A stretch of DNA of 64,000 bases from Siphonodentalium dalli (GCA_032622095.1 CP136063.1:28708987-28772986), one strand, 5' to 3'. Shown: positions 1-13,593, counted from the first letter of the stretch. Made by a program: numbers and translations. The notes: generated by a model not told the origin, from the sequence alone.

Positions 1-3000
1 CATGATATTTACTCCATACCCATGTCATGATATTTACTCCATACCCATGTCATGATATTTACTCCATACCCATGTCATGATATTTACTCCATACCCATGT
101 CATGATGAATTACTCCATACCCATGTCATGATGAATTACTCCATACCCATGTCATGATATTTACTCCATACCCATGTCATGATGAATTACTCCATACCCA
201 TGCCATGATATTTACTCCATACCCATGTCATGATGAATTACTCCATACCCATGTCATGATATTTACTCCATACCCATGTCATGATGAATTACTCCATACC
301 CATGCCATGATATTTACTCCATACCCATGTCATGATGAATTACTCCATACCCATGCCATGATATTTACTCCATACCCATGTCATGATGAATTACTCCATA
401 CCCATGTCATGATATTTACTCCATACCCATGTCATGATATTTACTCCATACCCATGTCATGATGAATTACTCCATACCCATGCCATGATATTTACTGCAT
501 ACCCATGTCATGATATTTACTCCATACCTATGTCATGATGAATTACTCCATACCCATGTCATGATATTTACTCCATACCTATGTCATGATGAATTACTCC
601 ATACCCATGTCATGAATTACTCCACACCCATGTCATGATGAATTACTCCATACCCATGCCATGATGAATTACTCCATATCCATGTCATGATATTTACTCC
701 ATATCCATGTCATGATATTTACTCCATGTCATGATATTTACTCCATACCCATGTCATGATGAATTACTCCATGTCATGATATTTACTCCACACCCATGTC
801 ATGATGAATTACTCCACACCCATGTCATGATATTTACTCCATACCCATGTCATGATATTTACTCCATACCCATGTCATGATATTTACTCCATACCCATGT
901 CATGATATTTACTCCATACCCATGTCATGATATTTACTCCATACCCATGTCATGATATTTACTCCATACCCATGTCATGATATTTACTCCATACCCATGT
1001 CATGATGAATTACTCCATACCCATGTCATGATATTTACTCCATACCCATGTCATGATGAATTACTCCATACCCATGCCATGATATTTACTCCATACCTAT
1101 GTCATGATGAATTACTCCATACCCATGTCATGATGAATTACTCCATACCCATGTCATGATGAATTACTCCATACCCATATCATGATATTTACTCCATACC
1201 CATGTCATGATGAATTACTCCATACCCATGTCATGATGAATTACTCCTTATCCATGTCATGATATTTACTGCATACCCATGTCATGATGAATTACTCCAT
1301 ACCCATGTCATGATGAATTACTCCACACCCATATCATGATATTTACTCCATACCCATGTCATGATGAATTACTCCATACCCATGTCATGATGAATTACTC
1401 CTTATCCATGTCATGATATTTACTCCATACCCATGTCATGATATTTACTCCATACCCATGTCATGATGAATTACTCCATACCCATGTCATGATATTTACT
1501 CCATACCCATGCCATGATATTTACTCCATACCCATGTCATGATATTTACTCCATACCCATGTCATGATGAATTACTCCATACCCATGCCATGATATTTAC
1601 TCCATACCCATGTCATGATGAATTACTCCACACCCATGTCATGATATTTACTCCATACCCATGCCATGATATTTACTCCACACCCATGCCATGATATTTA
1701 CTCCATACCCATGTCATGATATTTACTCCATACCCATGCCATGATATTTACTCCATACCCATGCCATGATATTTACTCCATACCCATGTCATGATGAATT
1801 ACTCCATACCCATGTCATGATATTTACTCCATACCCATGTCATGATATTTACTCCATACCTATGTCATGATGAATTACTCCATACCCATGTCATGATATT
1901 TACTCCATACCCATGTCATGATGAATTACTCCATACCCATGTCATGATATTTACTCCATACCCATGTCATGATATTTACTCCATACCTATGTCATGATGA
2001 ATTACTCCATACCCATGCCATGATATTTACTCCATACCCATGTCATGATATTTACTCCATACCCATGTCATGATATTTACTCCATACCTATGTCATGATG
2101 AATTACTCCATACCCATGTCATGATATTTACTCCATGCCCATGTCATGATATTTACTCCATACCTATGTCATGATGAATTACTCCATACCCATGTCATGA
2201 TATTTACTCCATACCCATGTCATGATATTTACTCCATACCCATGTCATGATATTTACTCCATACCCATGTCATGATATTTACTCCATACCCATGTCATGA
2301 TGAATTACTCCATATCCATGTCATGATGAATTACTCCATACCCATGTCATGATATTTACTCCATACCCATGTCATGATATTTACTCCATACCCATGTCAT
2401 GATGAATTACTCCATATCCATGTCATGATATTTACTCCATACCCATGTCATGATGAATTACTCCATACCCATGTCATGATATTTACTCCATACCCATGTC
2501 ATGATATTTACTCCATACCCATGTCATGATGAATTACTCCATACCCATGTCATGATATTTACTCCATACCCATGTCATGATATTTACTCCATACCCATGT
2601 CATGATGAATTACTCCATACCCATGTCATGATATTTACTCCATACCCATGTCATGATGAATTACTCCATATCCATGTCATGATGAATTACTCCATACCTA
2701 TGTCATGATGAATTACTCCATACCCATGTCATGATGAATTACTCCATATCCATGTCATGATGAATTACTCCATATCCATGTCATGATGAATTACTCCATA
2801 CCCATGTCATGATATTTACTCCAAACCCATGTCATGATATTTACTCCAAACCCATGTCATGATATTTACTCCATACCCATGTCATGATGAATTACTCCAT
2901 ACCCATGTCATGATGAATTACTCCATACCTATGTCATGATGAATTACTCCATACCCATGTCATGATATTTACTCCAAACCCATGTCATGATATTTACTCC

Positions 3001-6000
3001 ATACCCATGTCATGATATTTACTCCAAACCCATGTCATGATATTTACTCCATACCCATGTCATGATGAATTACTCCATACCCATGTCATGATGAATTACT
3101 CCATACCTATGTCATGATGAATTACTCCATACCCATGTCATGATATTTACTCCATACCCATGTCATGATGAATTACTCCATACCCATGCCATGATATTTA
3201 CTCCATACCCATGTCATGATATTTACTCCATACCCATGTCATGATATTTACTCCATACCCATGTCATGATATTTACTCCATACCCATGTCATGATGAATT
3301 ACTCCATACCCATGTCATGATATTTACTCCATACCCATGTCATGATATTTACTCCATACCCATGTCATGATGAATTACTCCATACCCATGTCATGATGAA
3401 TTACTCCACACCCATGTCATGATATTTACTCCATACCCATGTCATGATGAATTACTCCATACCCATGTCATGATGAATTACTCCACACCCATGTCATGAT
3501 ATTTACTCCATGCCATGATATTTACTCCATACCCATGTCATGATATTTACTCCATACCCATGTCATGATATTTACTCCATACCCATGTCATGATATTTAC
3601 TCCATACCCATGTCATGATGAATTACTCCATACCCATGCCATGATGAATTACTCCATATCCATGTCATGATGAATTACTCCATACCCATGTCATGATATT
3701 TACTCCATACCCATGTCATGATGAATTACTCCATACCCATGCCATGATATTTACTCCATACCCATGTCATGATATTTACTCCATACCTATGTCATGATGA
3801 ATTACTCCATACCCATGTCATGATATTTACTCCATACCCATGCCATGATATTTACTCCATACCCATGTCATGATGAATTACTCCATACCCATGTCATGAT
3901 ATTTACTCCATACCCATGTCATGATGAATTACTCCATACCCATGTCATGATATTTACTCCATACCCATGTCATGATGAATTACTCCATACCCATGTCATG
4001 ATGAATTACTCCATACCCATGTCATGATATTTACTCCATACCCATGTCATGATGAATTACTCCATACCCATGTCATGATGAATTACTCCATACCCATGTC
4101 ATGATATTTACTCCATACCCATGTCATGATGAATTACTCCATACCCATGTCATGATGAATTACTCCATACCCATGTCATGATATTTACTCCATACCATGT
4201 CATGATATTTACTCCATACCCATGTCATGATTAATTACTCCATACCCATGTCATGATGAATTACTCCATATCCATGTCATGATGAATTACTCCATACCCA
4301 TGTCATGATGAATTACTCCATACCCATGTCATGATATTTACTCCATACCCATGTCATGATATTTACTCCATACCCATGTCATGATTAATTACTCCATACC
4401 CATGTCATGATGAATTACTCCATACCCATGTCATGATATTTACTCCATACCCATGCCATGATATTTACTCCATACCCATGTCATGATATTTACTCCATAC
4501 CCATGTCATATTTACTCCATACCCATGTCATGATGAATTACTCCATACCCATGCCATGATATTTACTCCATACCCATGTCATGATATTTACTCCACACCC
4601 ATGTCATGATGAATTACTCCATACCCATGTCATGATATTTACTCCATACCCATGTCATGATATTTACTCCATACCCATGTCATATTTACTCCATACCCAT
4701 GTCATGATGAATTACTCCATACCCATGTCATGATGAATTACTCCACACCCATGCCATGATGAATTACTCCATATCCATGTCATGATATTTACTCCATACC
4801 CATGTCATGATATTTACTCCATACCCATGTCATATTTACTCCATACCCATGTCATGATGAATTACTCCATACCCATGTCATGATGAATTACTCCATACCC
4901 ATGTCATGATATTTACTCCATACCTATGTCATGATGAATTACTCCATACCCATGCCATGATATTTACTCCATACCCATGTCATGATATTTACTCCATACC
5001 CATGTCATGATGAATTACTCCATACCCATGTCATGATATTTACTCCATACCCATGTCATGATGAATTACTCCATACCCATGTCATGATGAATTACTCCAT
5101 ACCCATGCCATGATATTTACTCCATACCCATGTCATGATGAATTACTCCACACCCATGCCATGATATTTACTCCATACCCATGTCATGATATTTACTCCA
5201 TACCTATGTCATGATGAATTACTCCATACCCATGTCATGATGAATTACTCCACACCCATGTCATGATATTTACTCCATACCCATGTCATGATATTTACTC
5301 CATACCCATGTCATGATATTTACTCCATACCCATGTCATGATATTTACTCCATACCCATGTCATGATGAATTACTCCACACCCATGCCATGATATTTACT
5401 CCATACCCATGTCATGATATTTACTCCATACCTATGTCATGATGAATTACTCCATACCCATGTCATGATGAATTACTCCATACCCATGTCATGATATTTA
5501 CTCCATACCCATGTCATGATATTTACTCCATACCCATGTCATGATATTTACTCCATACCCATGTCATGATGAATTACTCCACACCCATGCCATGATATTT
5601 ACTCCATACCCATGTCATGATATTTACTCCATACCTATGTCATGATGAATTACTCCACACCCATGCCATGATATTTACTCCATACCCATGTCATGATATT
5701 TACTCCATACCCATGTCATGATATTTACTCCATACCTATGTCATGATGAATTACTCCATATCCATGTCATGATGAATTACTCCATATCCATGTCATGATG
5801 AATTACTCCATATCCATGTCATGATGAATTACTCCATACCCATGTCATGATGAATTACTCCATATCCATGTCATGATGAATTACTCCACACACATGTCAT
5901 GATGAATTACTCCACACCCATGTCATGATGAATTACTCCATATCCATGTCATGATATTTACTCCATACCCATGCCATGATATTTACTCCATACCCATGTC

Positions 6001-9000
6001 ATGATATTTACTCCATACCCATGTCATGATGAATTACTCCATACCCATGTCATGATGAATTACTCCATACCCATGTCATGATGAATTACTCCATATCCAT
6101 GTCATGATATTTACTCCATACCCATGCCATGATATTTACTCCATACCCATGTCATGATGAATTACTCCACACCCATGCCATGATATTTACTCCATACCCA
6201 TGTCATGATGAATTACTCCATATCCATGTCATGATATTTACTCCATACCCATGTCGTGATGAATTACTCCATATCCATGTCATGATGAATTACTCCATAC
6301 CCATGTCATGATATTTACTCCACACCCATGTCATGATGAATTACTCCATACCCATGTCATGATGAATTACTCCACACCCATGTCATGATGAATTACTCCA
6401 TACCCATGTCATGATATTTACTCCATACCCATGTCATGATGAATTACTCCATACCCATGTCATGATATTTACTCCATACCCATGTCATGATATTTACTCC
6501 ATACCCATGTCATGATGAATTACTCCACACCCATGTCATGATGAATTACTCCACACCCATGTCATGATGAATTACTCCATACCCATGTCATGATGAATTA
6601 CTCCATATCCATGTCATGATATTTACTCCATACCCATGCCATGATATTTACTCCATACCCATGTCATGATATTTACTCCATACCCATGTCATGATGAATT
6701 ACTCCATATCCATGTCATGATGAATTACTCCATACCCATGTCATGATATTTACTCCATACCCATGCCATGATATTTACTCCATATCCATGTCATGATGAA
6801 TTACTCCATACCCATGTCATGATGAATTACTCCACACCCATGTCATGATATTTACTCCATACCCATGTCATGATATTTACTCCATACCCATGTCATGATG
6901 AATTACTCCATACCCATGTCATGATGAATTACTCCATATCCATGTCATGATGAATTACTCCATACCCATGTCATGATATTTACTCCATACCCATGCCATG
7001 ATATTTACTCCATACCCATGTCATGATATTTACTCCATACCCATGTCATGATGAATTACTCCATACCCATGTCATGATGAATTACTCCATATCCATGTCA
7101 TGATGAATTACTCCATACCCATGTCATGATGAATTACTCCACACCCATGTCATGATGAATTACTCCATATCCATGTCATGATATTTACTCCATACCCATG
7201 TCATGATGAATTACTCCACACCCATGTCATGATGAATTACTCCATATCCATGTCATGATGAATTACTCCATACCCATGTCATGATGAATTACTCCATACC
7301 CATGTCATGATATTTACTCCATACCCATGTCATGATATTTACTCCATACCCATGTCATGATGAATTACTCCATATCCATGTCATGATGAATTACTCCATA
7401 CCTATGTCATGATGAATTACCCCATACCCATGTCATGATGAATTACTCCATACCCATGTCATGATATTTACTCCATACCCATGTCATGATGAATTACTCC
7501 ATACCCATGTCATGATATTTACTCCATACCCATGTCATGATATTTACTCCATACCCATGTCATGGTGAATTACTCCATATCCATGTCATGATGAATTACT
7601 CCATACCTATGTCATGATGAATTACTCCATACCCATGTCATGATGAATTACTCCATATCCATGTCATGATGAATTACTCCATATCCATGTCATGATGAAT
7701 TACTCCATACCCATGTCATGATGAATTACTCCATACCCATGTCATGATGAATTACTCCACACCCATGTCATGATGAATTACTCCATATCCATGTCATGAT
7801 ATTTACTCCATACCCATGTCATGATATTTACTCCATACCCATGTCATGATATTTACTCCATACCCATGTCATGATGAATTACTCCATATCCATGTCATGA
7901 TGAATTACTCCATACCCATGTCATGATGAATTACTCCACACCCATGTCATGATGAATTACTCCATATCCATGTCATGATATTTACTCCATACCCATGTCA
8001 TGATGAATTACTCCACACCCATGTCATGATATTTACTCCATACCCATGTCATGATATTTACTCCACACCCATGTCATGATATTTACTCCATACCCATGTC
8101 ATGATGAATTACTCCACACCCATGTCATGATATTTACTCCATACCCATGTCATGATATTTACTCCATATCCATGTCATGATGAATTACTCCATACCCATG
8201 TCATGATGAATTACTCCATATCCATGTCATGATATTTACTCCATACCCATGCCATGATATTTACTCCATACCCATGTCATGATGAATTACTCCATACCCA
8301 TGTCATGATGAATTACTCCATACCCATGTCATGATGAATTACTCCATATCCATGTCATGATATTTACTCCATACCCATGCCATGATATTTACTCCATATC
8401 CATGTCATGATGAATTACTCCATACCCATGTCATGATGAATTACTCCATACCCATGTCATGATGAATTACTCCATACCCATGTCATGATGAATTACTCCA
8501 TATCCATGTCATGATATTTACTCCATACCCATGTCATGATATTTACTCCATACCCATGTCATGATGAATTACTCCATACCCATGTCATGATATTTACTCC
8601 ATACCCATGTCATGATGAATTACTCCATACCCATGTCATGATATTTACTCCATACCCATGTCATGATGAATTACTCCATACCCATGTCATGATGAATTAC
8701 TCCATACCCATGTCATGATGAATTACTCCATACCCATGTCATGATATTTACTCCATACCCATGTCATGATATTTACTCCATATCCATGTCATGATGAATT
8801 ACTCCATACCCATGTCATGATGAATTACTCCATACCCATGTCATGATGAATTACTCCACACCCATGTCATGATGAATTACTCCACACCCATGTCATGATG
8901 AATTACTCCACACCCATGTCATGATATTTATTCCATACCTATGTCATGATGAATTACTCCACATCCATGTCATGATATTTACTCCATACCCATGTCATGA

Positions 9001-9314
9001 TGAATTACTCCACACCCATGTCATGATGAATTACTCCACACCCATGTCATGATGAATTACTCCATACCCATGTCATGATGAATTACTCCATACCCATGTC
9101 ATGATGAATTACTCCATACCCATGTCATGATATTTACTCCATACCCATGCCATGATATTTACTCCATACCCATGTCATGATGAATTACTCCATACCCATG
9201 TCATGATATTTACTCCATACCCATGCCATGATATTTACTCCATACCCATGTCATGATGAATTACTCCACACCATGTCATGATGAATTACTCCACACCCAT
9301 GTCATGATATTTAC
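1..9314. repeat. Satellite array of alternating 25-bp and 26-bp monomers
   Basis: Roughly 365 monomers sit head to tail with no other sequence between them. Two monomer types alternate irregularly: a 25-bp form with core ATATTTACTCC and a 26-bp form with core ATGAATTACTCC, both followed by ATACCCATGTC or a close variant (CACACCC, ATATCC, GCCATG). The array starts before base 1 and ends abruptly at ATATTTAC next to unique DNA. Where the two forms alternate strictly, the 51-bp dimer keeps a plus-strand frame open and encodes a 17-residue repeat (MIFTPYPCHDELLHTHV). This follows from 51 being divisible by 3 and is not evidence of a gene. Local higher-order copies about 153-154 bp apart are visible (see findings). 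Confidence 0.98.
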
Positions 9315-9735
9315 AGAGAATTGAGATGAGCTCATTCTCTGATTTAAACCCAACTCCCTGGAACACCGCATTATCTGTTGTGATCTATTTTCACTGGAAT
9401 TGCCAGTGGAGTATTGTGGACTGACGCAAGGAAGAAGATCGAGAACACCCCGCAAGTAAAACATATACTAAATCAAAAAGATATTTAACCAATACAGTTT
9501 TAAGATGGTTAGTTGGTTGTATTAGTATTAATAAACTTAATTATTAATACTGGTCAGCGTCTATAATTAAATATATCATTACCAGGGATAACACTGAAAG
9601 AAGGAAAAAAAACCCACTTATTTCTATAGTGGTCCCTAATAATTATGATGGGTTTAATTGCGAAGACTGTCCAGTCATACAGGGATACGGTCAGTTGGAG
9701 ATAGATCAGACACCAATATTAGGTACACATAAGTA
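9315..9735. other. Unique AT-rich flank of the satellite, no gene seen
   Basis: Single-copy-looking DNA between the satellite and the first palindromic element. The only local structure is a small inverted repeat around 9522-9550 (AGTATTAATAAA facing TTATTAATACT). Short open frames here lack splice or codon evidence. Confidence 0.6.
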
Positions 9736-9873
9736 ATGAACGGTGGATTAAATGTCGTCATGGGAGTTTTACCGCGAGAAAAATTCAGCAAACTGCATGA
9801 ACCCCGAACGGAGTTTGCTGATTTTTTATCGCGGTAAAAAAAACCATGACCACGTTGAATCCGCCGTTTATTA
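9736..9873. repeat. Palindromic MITE-like element, copy 1
   Basis: Imperfect inverted repeat of about 138 bp. The outer arms read GAACGGTGGATT and AATCCGCCGTTTA, followed inward by CATGGGAGTTTTACCGCG facing CGCGGTAAAAAAAACCATG, with AGCAAACT facing AGTTTGCT near the centre. A second copy lies in the same orientation at 12099-12242. Two dispersed copies of one foldback suggest a small non-autonomous DNA transposon. Possible target-site remnants are short AT-rich flanks that I cannot resolve. Confidence 0.8.
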
Positions 9874-10308
9874 TTTATATTTATATACTTACGCTCTTTA
9901 AAGGTACTCAATCCGATCAGAGGATCTCCATCTCAACAGATTCCAACAACAACAACATTTTATCAAAGGTCACTATAGTTATCAGAATCGATTAATTATC
10001 AAAAAATAATGCTAACGACTGAACTATCGTATATAATTGTCCAAAATGTGTTCTATAGCAACATTTTGTTCAATGGAATTTAGTATCGAGAGTATATCGG
10101 TCGGCTTTTTTGGCAAACTTCTGGGACAGAAAGTATTCCCGATAATGAAAAATAATAAATTTCTAAAATCGATATCTAATAAATCAGAGCTTTGACGGGT
10201 GGCTTCCTCGACTCGTATCAAATATTTTTGACCCCCCGAAGCCATTGAAATAGTAATTGAGAGGAGTTTTATCGGATTGAGTACATTTAAAACACTTCTC
10301 CAAATATG
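9874..10308. other. Intervening DNA, no supported gene
   Basis: No domain, splice pair or repeat recognised. A minus-strand frame of 73 codons at 10024-10245 has no recognisable motif. Confidence 0.5.
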
Positions 10309-10490
10309 TCCGTTATTTCGTCAAAAACACTTTTTTTCAAATATATCCGTTATTTCGTTTATAAAAATAATTTCCTATTTCTATATTTCGCCCTATTTCG
10401 CTGTATTTTCCTATTTCGATTTTTCGTGCTATTTCGCTGTATTTTCATATTTCGCTTTTTCGTTGTATTTCATATTTCGATAATTCGCTA
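10309..10490. repeat. Degenerate TATTTCG-rich tandem repeat
   Basis: TATTTCG or close variants recur about every 9-20 bases (CTATTTCGCTGTATTTTC, ATTTCGATTTTTCG). This pyrimidine-rich low-complexity tract explains the phenylalanine- and tyrosine-rich plus-strand frames here, which I do not call as genes. Confidence 0.7.
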
Positions 10491-10661
10491 TATTTGACAT
10501 ATTATGGGATATGGGATTATATGATAACCAACATTCTGATAGTCTATCGAACATCTCGTGCCACCCGTGCTCGCGATTAGATGCCACTAGCCATCCAATC
10601 GTGAGCTTTCGAACCTCGATTACATATTATTTGCTATCAAATCCTTGGCGTATTGGCTGAC

Positions 10662-11282
10662 TAGATACTCAAGCAGTCGGTAATGTCAGACAATCCCCGG
10701 TGATTTCCGGGACCAATGTGTTCATAAACCTATGAACGACATTGGAAGTGTCGTCACGTTACGTTCATAGGTTTATGAACGCATTGGATAAGGGGGCGTG
10801 TCTACCGTAACGCTATGGGGAAATCGGAAGAGATAGTAGTGGTATATATGTAAATATATGTTTATGAACGCATTGAATAAGGGGGCGTGTCTACCGTAAC
10901 GCTATGGGGAAATCGGAAGAGATATTAGCTGTATGTAAATATATAAGACAATATTTTGATCCTAACATCATGAAATTATCAGAATACCAGTCTATAGAAG
11001 TATCGGCATATAGGTTATATGAGTCGTCGTATATGGCATACACGTGCTAATTTATGCAGTATATACCAATTTAAATGGTGTGCATGGCTATATATTTACA
11101 TACACCTAATATCTCTTCCGATGTCCCCATAGCGTTAGGGTAGACACGCCCCTTATCCAATACGTTCATAAAGCTATGAACGCAACGTGACGTCACTTCC
11201 AATGTCGTTCATAGGTTTATGAACACATTGGTCCCGGAAATGACCGGATATTGTCGGACATTGCCGACTGCTTGAGTATCTA
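10662..11282. mobile_element. Foldback element with about 190-bp TIRs and TA target duplication
   Basis: The left end GATACTCAAGCAGTCGG at 10664-10680 is the exact reverse complement of the right end at 11264-11280. Both are followed inward by about 190 bp of matching inverted arm, including TTCCGGGACCAATGTGTTC and GGGGCGTGTCTACC. Both ends abut TA (10662-10663 and 11281-11282), as expected of a Tc1/mariner-type TA target duplication. The left arm contains an internal tandem duplication of about 85-90 bp (from about 10768 and again from about 10858). No transposase frame is present, so it is non-autonomous. Confidence 0.85.
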
Positions 11283-11470
11283 TATATATTTATCACATAA
11301 TTTGGCCATAAAAGCAGTTTCATAATTATCGGTAATAGACACGTTTAATATCAGCGCGTGCGATGACGTCAAGGCGTTCTTCAAATAACTTGCGATCGCT
11401 GTAGTTTATGATTGTTGTTTTCGATGAATATTTCGCGTTGCTTCGGGTTTATTTGATCATATAATAAAAG

Positions 11471-11606
11471 GTATCTCACACTCGTCCTATTTTATACGTA
11501 ATTTATCAACCTCGTCCTCTAAATTCTATTTAGAACCTCGGCTCAAATCGAATTTAGTGAACTCGGTTGATAAATTCCGTATAAAATAGAAACTCATGTG
11601 AGATCC
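11471..11606. repeat. Palindromic hairpin repeat
   Basis: An inverted repeat: CTATTTTATACG and AATTTATCAACC on the left, GGTTGATAAATT and CGTATAAAATAG on the right, with CTCACA and TGTGAG near the ends. About 135 bp long with a loop of roughly 50 bases. Consistent with another small foldback element. A single copy is seen in this window. Confidence 0.7.
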
Positions 11607-12098
11607 TCTATATATAGTAGGTCCGGATTTGGCAAGAAATTTATTTTGGTCTATAATCAGTGTTGTTGTCCGTTGTTACTGAGCGTTGATGTTAAAAAAA
11701 GGCCGATACTCAATAGCGTTTTACCATTTTCCTTACCGCTACAAATATCCCCCCGAACCTCATAAATATATCATTATGGTAGAACGGCGTGTTGTCGATT
11801 TCTTATCCACAGCCGAAACTTAATTGTTAGTTTCAGATATCATTCTTGAAATCAACACGTCTACATTAGTTACTAGCTAAACAAGACATTTTGTCATATG
11901 TGTATACGTAACTGTGAAATTGCGTTTTTTCTTCCGTTCTCCGTGAACGGATTCTCAAAATGTTTGGTTTTACAAAAAACAGGATTCAAACTTTCTTAAC
12001 TGGCCTCCATGGGTTCAATTAAATAGATGAATAAATAGTGGGAAAGACAGACAATCCTCTATAGTTCATAATGAATTTAAGAATATAAATTTAAATAA

Positions 12099-12242
12099 TA
12101 AACGGCGGATTCAACGTGGTCATGGGTTTTGACCGCGATTAAAAATCAGCAAACTCCACATGAACCCCTTCGGGGTTCATGCAGTTTGCTGATTTTTTCT
12201 CGCGGTCAAAATCCCATGACCACATTGAAACCGCCGTTCATT
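12099..12242. repeat. Palindromic MITE-like element, copy 2
   Basis: Near-perfect inverted repeat of about 144 bp related to 9736-9873. Its arms contain ACGGCGGATTCAACGTGG facing CCACATTGAAACCGCCGT. Its centre carries TGAACCCC TTCG GGGTTCA, a stem with a TTCG loop. It ends only a few bases before the TATA box at 12246, so the promoter-like region downstream may have been shaped by this insertion. Confidence 0.85.
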
Positions 12243-12245
12243 TCT

Positions 12246-12295
12246 TATATAAAAGCCATATATAGCTATAATATATGGGGGCGACACCCCTCAGT
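12246..12295 (+). promoter_or_regulatory. Candidate core promoter (TATA and Inr-like)
   Basis: TATATAAAAG at 12246-12255 and a second AT-rich TATAATATAT at about 12266-12275 lie upstream of an initiator-like CCTCAGTTCG at about 12289. The second TATA is about 25 bp from the candidate start, the usual metazoan spacing. An open frame and an AATAAA follow within 1.2 kb. No transcript evidence is available. Confidence 0.45.
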
Positions 12296-12618
12296 TCGCC
12301 ATTCATTCATTCATTCATTATTTCCTGGTTGGTTGTTGAGCGGGCAAGATGTACTACTATTCTACAGTATATATGTCTTGTCGCTGTTCCAATTGACTGG
12401 TCTGTCGGCCGTGAGTCATGTGGTTTTCCCTTCGGGGACAGCCTCCCGTGCGACAGGCGAGTTGTTTACTGGACTTGGCAGAGGATTATGCAGCTATAAT
12501 CCCCTCTGCCGCCGTGGTCGCGGCCTTGGATATATCGATTGCTCATTGTGGATACCCTTAGCTGCATGTCACGAAGCCTACTAAGCGAGGCTTTGTATAT
12601 CCGTGGACAACAGGACCG

Positions 12619-13122
12619 TTGCAGCTGGAAATAACCAGGGGCCTGTGGTTCTACACAGGGACTTCACCACCAGAACAGGAAAGACGAAGAAGACAAAGAC
12701 TCATTCTCGCCGACGCAGGGACGCAGTGCGAAGTGGAGGAACAAGAGGGCAGCTGTTGGTCGAGGGCAGCTGTTGATCGGCCGACTGTCCCTTCCCACTC
12801 GGCTGCGACGACTGGCAGTCACATGCCCTCTACCATCGACACCGGAGGCAAGCAGGCGCTATATGAGAGACGCCCAGGTGGCCCCTCCTGTCTGGAGGTC
12901 AGAGTCAACAGACCAGGGGAGACGCACATCACCCCTGTCGTCGTAGAGACCAGTGGAGACAGGGACGCGGACACCACCCCCGATGTTCCCGCCGCCAGCT
13001 TCAACGTGGAGATGGACATGCACCCTACCACATGGGACACCGGAATTTCATCTGAACCCGATGCCCCCATATCCATGGGCAGCAACAACAACAGCACTAG
13101 CTCCACCCGATTCAGAACATAA
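12619..13122 (+). CDS. Unrecognised 167-residue protein, possibly part of a mobile element
   Basis: Starts at an ATG and runs to TAA at 13120-13122. The protein is low in hydrophobic segments, has a basic stretch (ERRRRQRL) at about residues 20-27, and is then acidic and rich in Ser, Thr and Pro, like a gag, ORF1 or regulatory polypeptide. I do not recognise a family. The region is clearly richer in G and C than its surroundings, as are bases upstream and downstream of the frame. After the TAA the same frame continues for 21 sense codons with coding-like composition (EFDQRMAVYEEQWIEQDR) to TAA at 13186. This could mean a nonsense mutation in a once longer frame, readthrough or chance. It sits between the TATA box at 12246 and the AATAAA at 13399, suggesting a short single-exon unit. 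A retroelement ORF1 or leader is the main alternative. Confidence 0.4.
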   Translation: MQLEITRGLWFYTGTSPPEQERRRRQRLILADAGTQCEVEEQEGSCWSRAAVDRPTVPSHSAATTGSHMPSTIDTGGKQALYERRPGGPSCLEVRVNRPGETHITPVVVETSGDRDADTTPDVPAASFNVEMDMHPTTWDTGISSEPDAPISMGSNNNSTSSTRFRT

Positions 13123-13398
13123 ACTGACCTGGAATTCGACCAACGAATGGCGGTCTACGAAGAGCAATGGATAGAACAAGACAGGTAACATGCAGCGGTC
13201 GGTGTGGTGTTCTACACATCACCACCAACAACAGCAACAGAAGAAATCCAAGGAAGGAAGAAAAAGAGATAAAAAAAATCATGTCTAGATCATCTTTTTC
13301 ATGTTAACCATTTCATGATTCATATATCGCATTCAAGTGTGTTTTAGAAAAGGGGTTCCGCCCCTTTCAAATCCTCCCTGGCCATGGCCTAAACCTCC

Positions 13399-13404
13399 AA
13401 TAAA
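13399..13404 (+). terminator. Candidate polyadenylation signal
   Basis: AATAAA followed by ACAAACAAATC, about 215 bp after the extended stop of the frame at 12619. The position fits the 3' end of the short unit that begins at the TATA box at 12246. Unverified. Confidence 0.35.
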
Positions 13405-13434
13405 CAAACAAATCTAATATCGCCACATCCCTGA

Positions 13435-13580
13435 CCCTGATAAAGAACACATGTACTGAATTAAGGGGGAGGGGTCGAGTGAACAATTTTGAATGGGGAT
13501 TTCCATACAAATATGGTGAGCAAAAGTTAAATTTGCACATGATAGCCTACTTCTGAGTTTGACTTGATGTGGTATTGGAA
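13435..13580 (+). repeat. Dispersed repeat, copy in plus orientation
   Basis: The segment containing GGATTTCCATACAAAT and GAGCAAAAGTTAAA has a clear reverse-complement relative at 16090-16260 (ATTTGCATGGAAATCC and TTTAACTTTTGCTCC). The two copies diverge but align through AGGGGGAGG ... GTGTGGTAAT-like ends. They lie on either side of the TIR elements and the LINE copy, so the block may be an inverted pair or the broken ends of one element. Confidence 0.65.
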
Positions 13581-13593
13581 ACAACAGGCATCA

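Noticed and set aside
154-8718. Open frames with MIFTPYPCHDELLHTH repeats in the satellite
   Set aside because: They arise from the 51-bp period being a multiple of 3 and break wherever monomer order changes; no promoter or splice context.
12129-12584. 151-codon plus frame through the palindromic element and promoter
   Set aside because: It spans a MITE and the TATA region; the downstream frame at 12619 is the better candidate.
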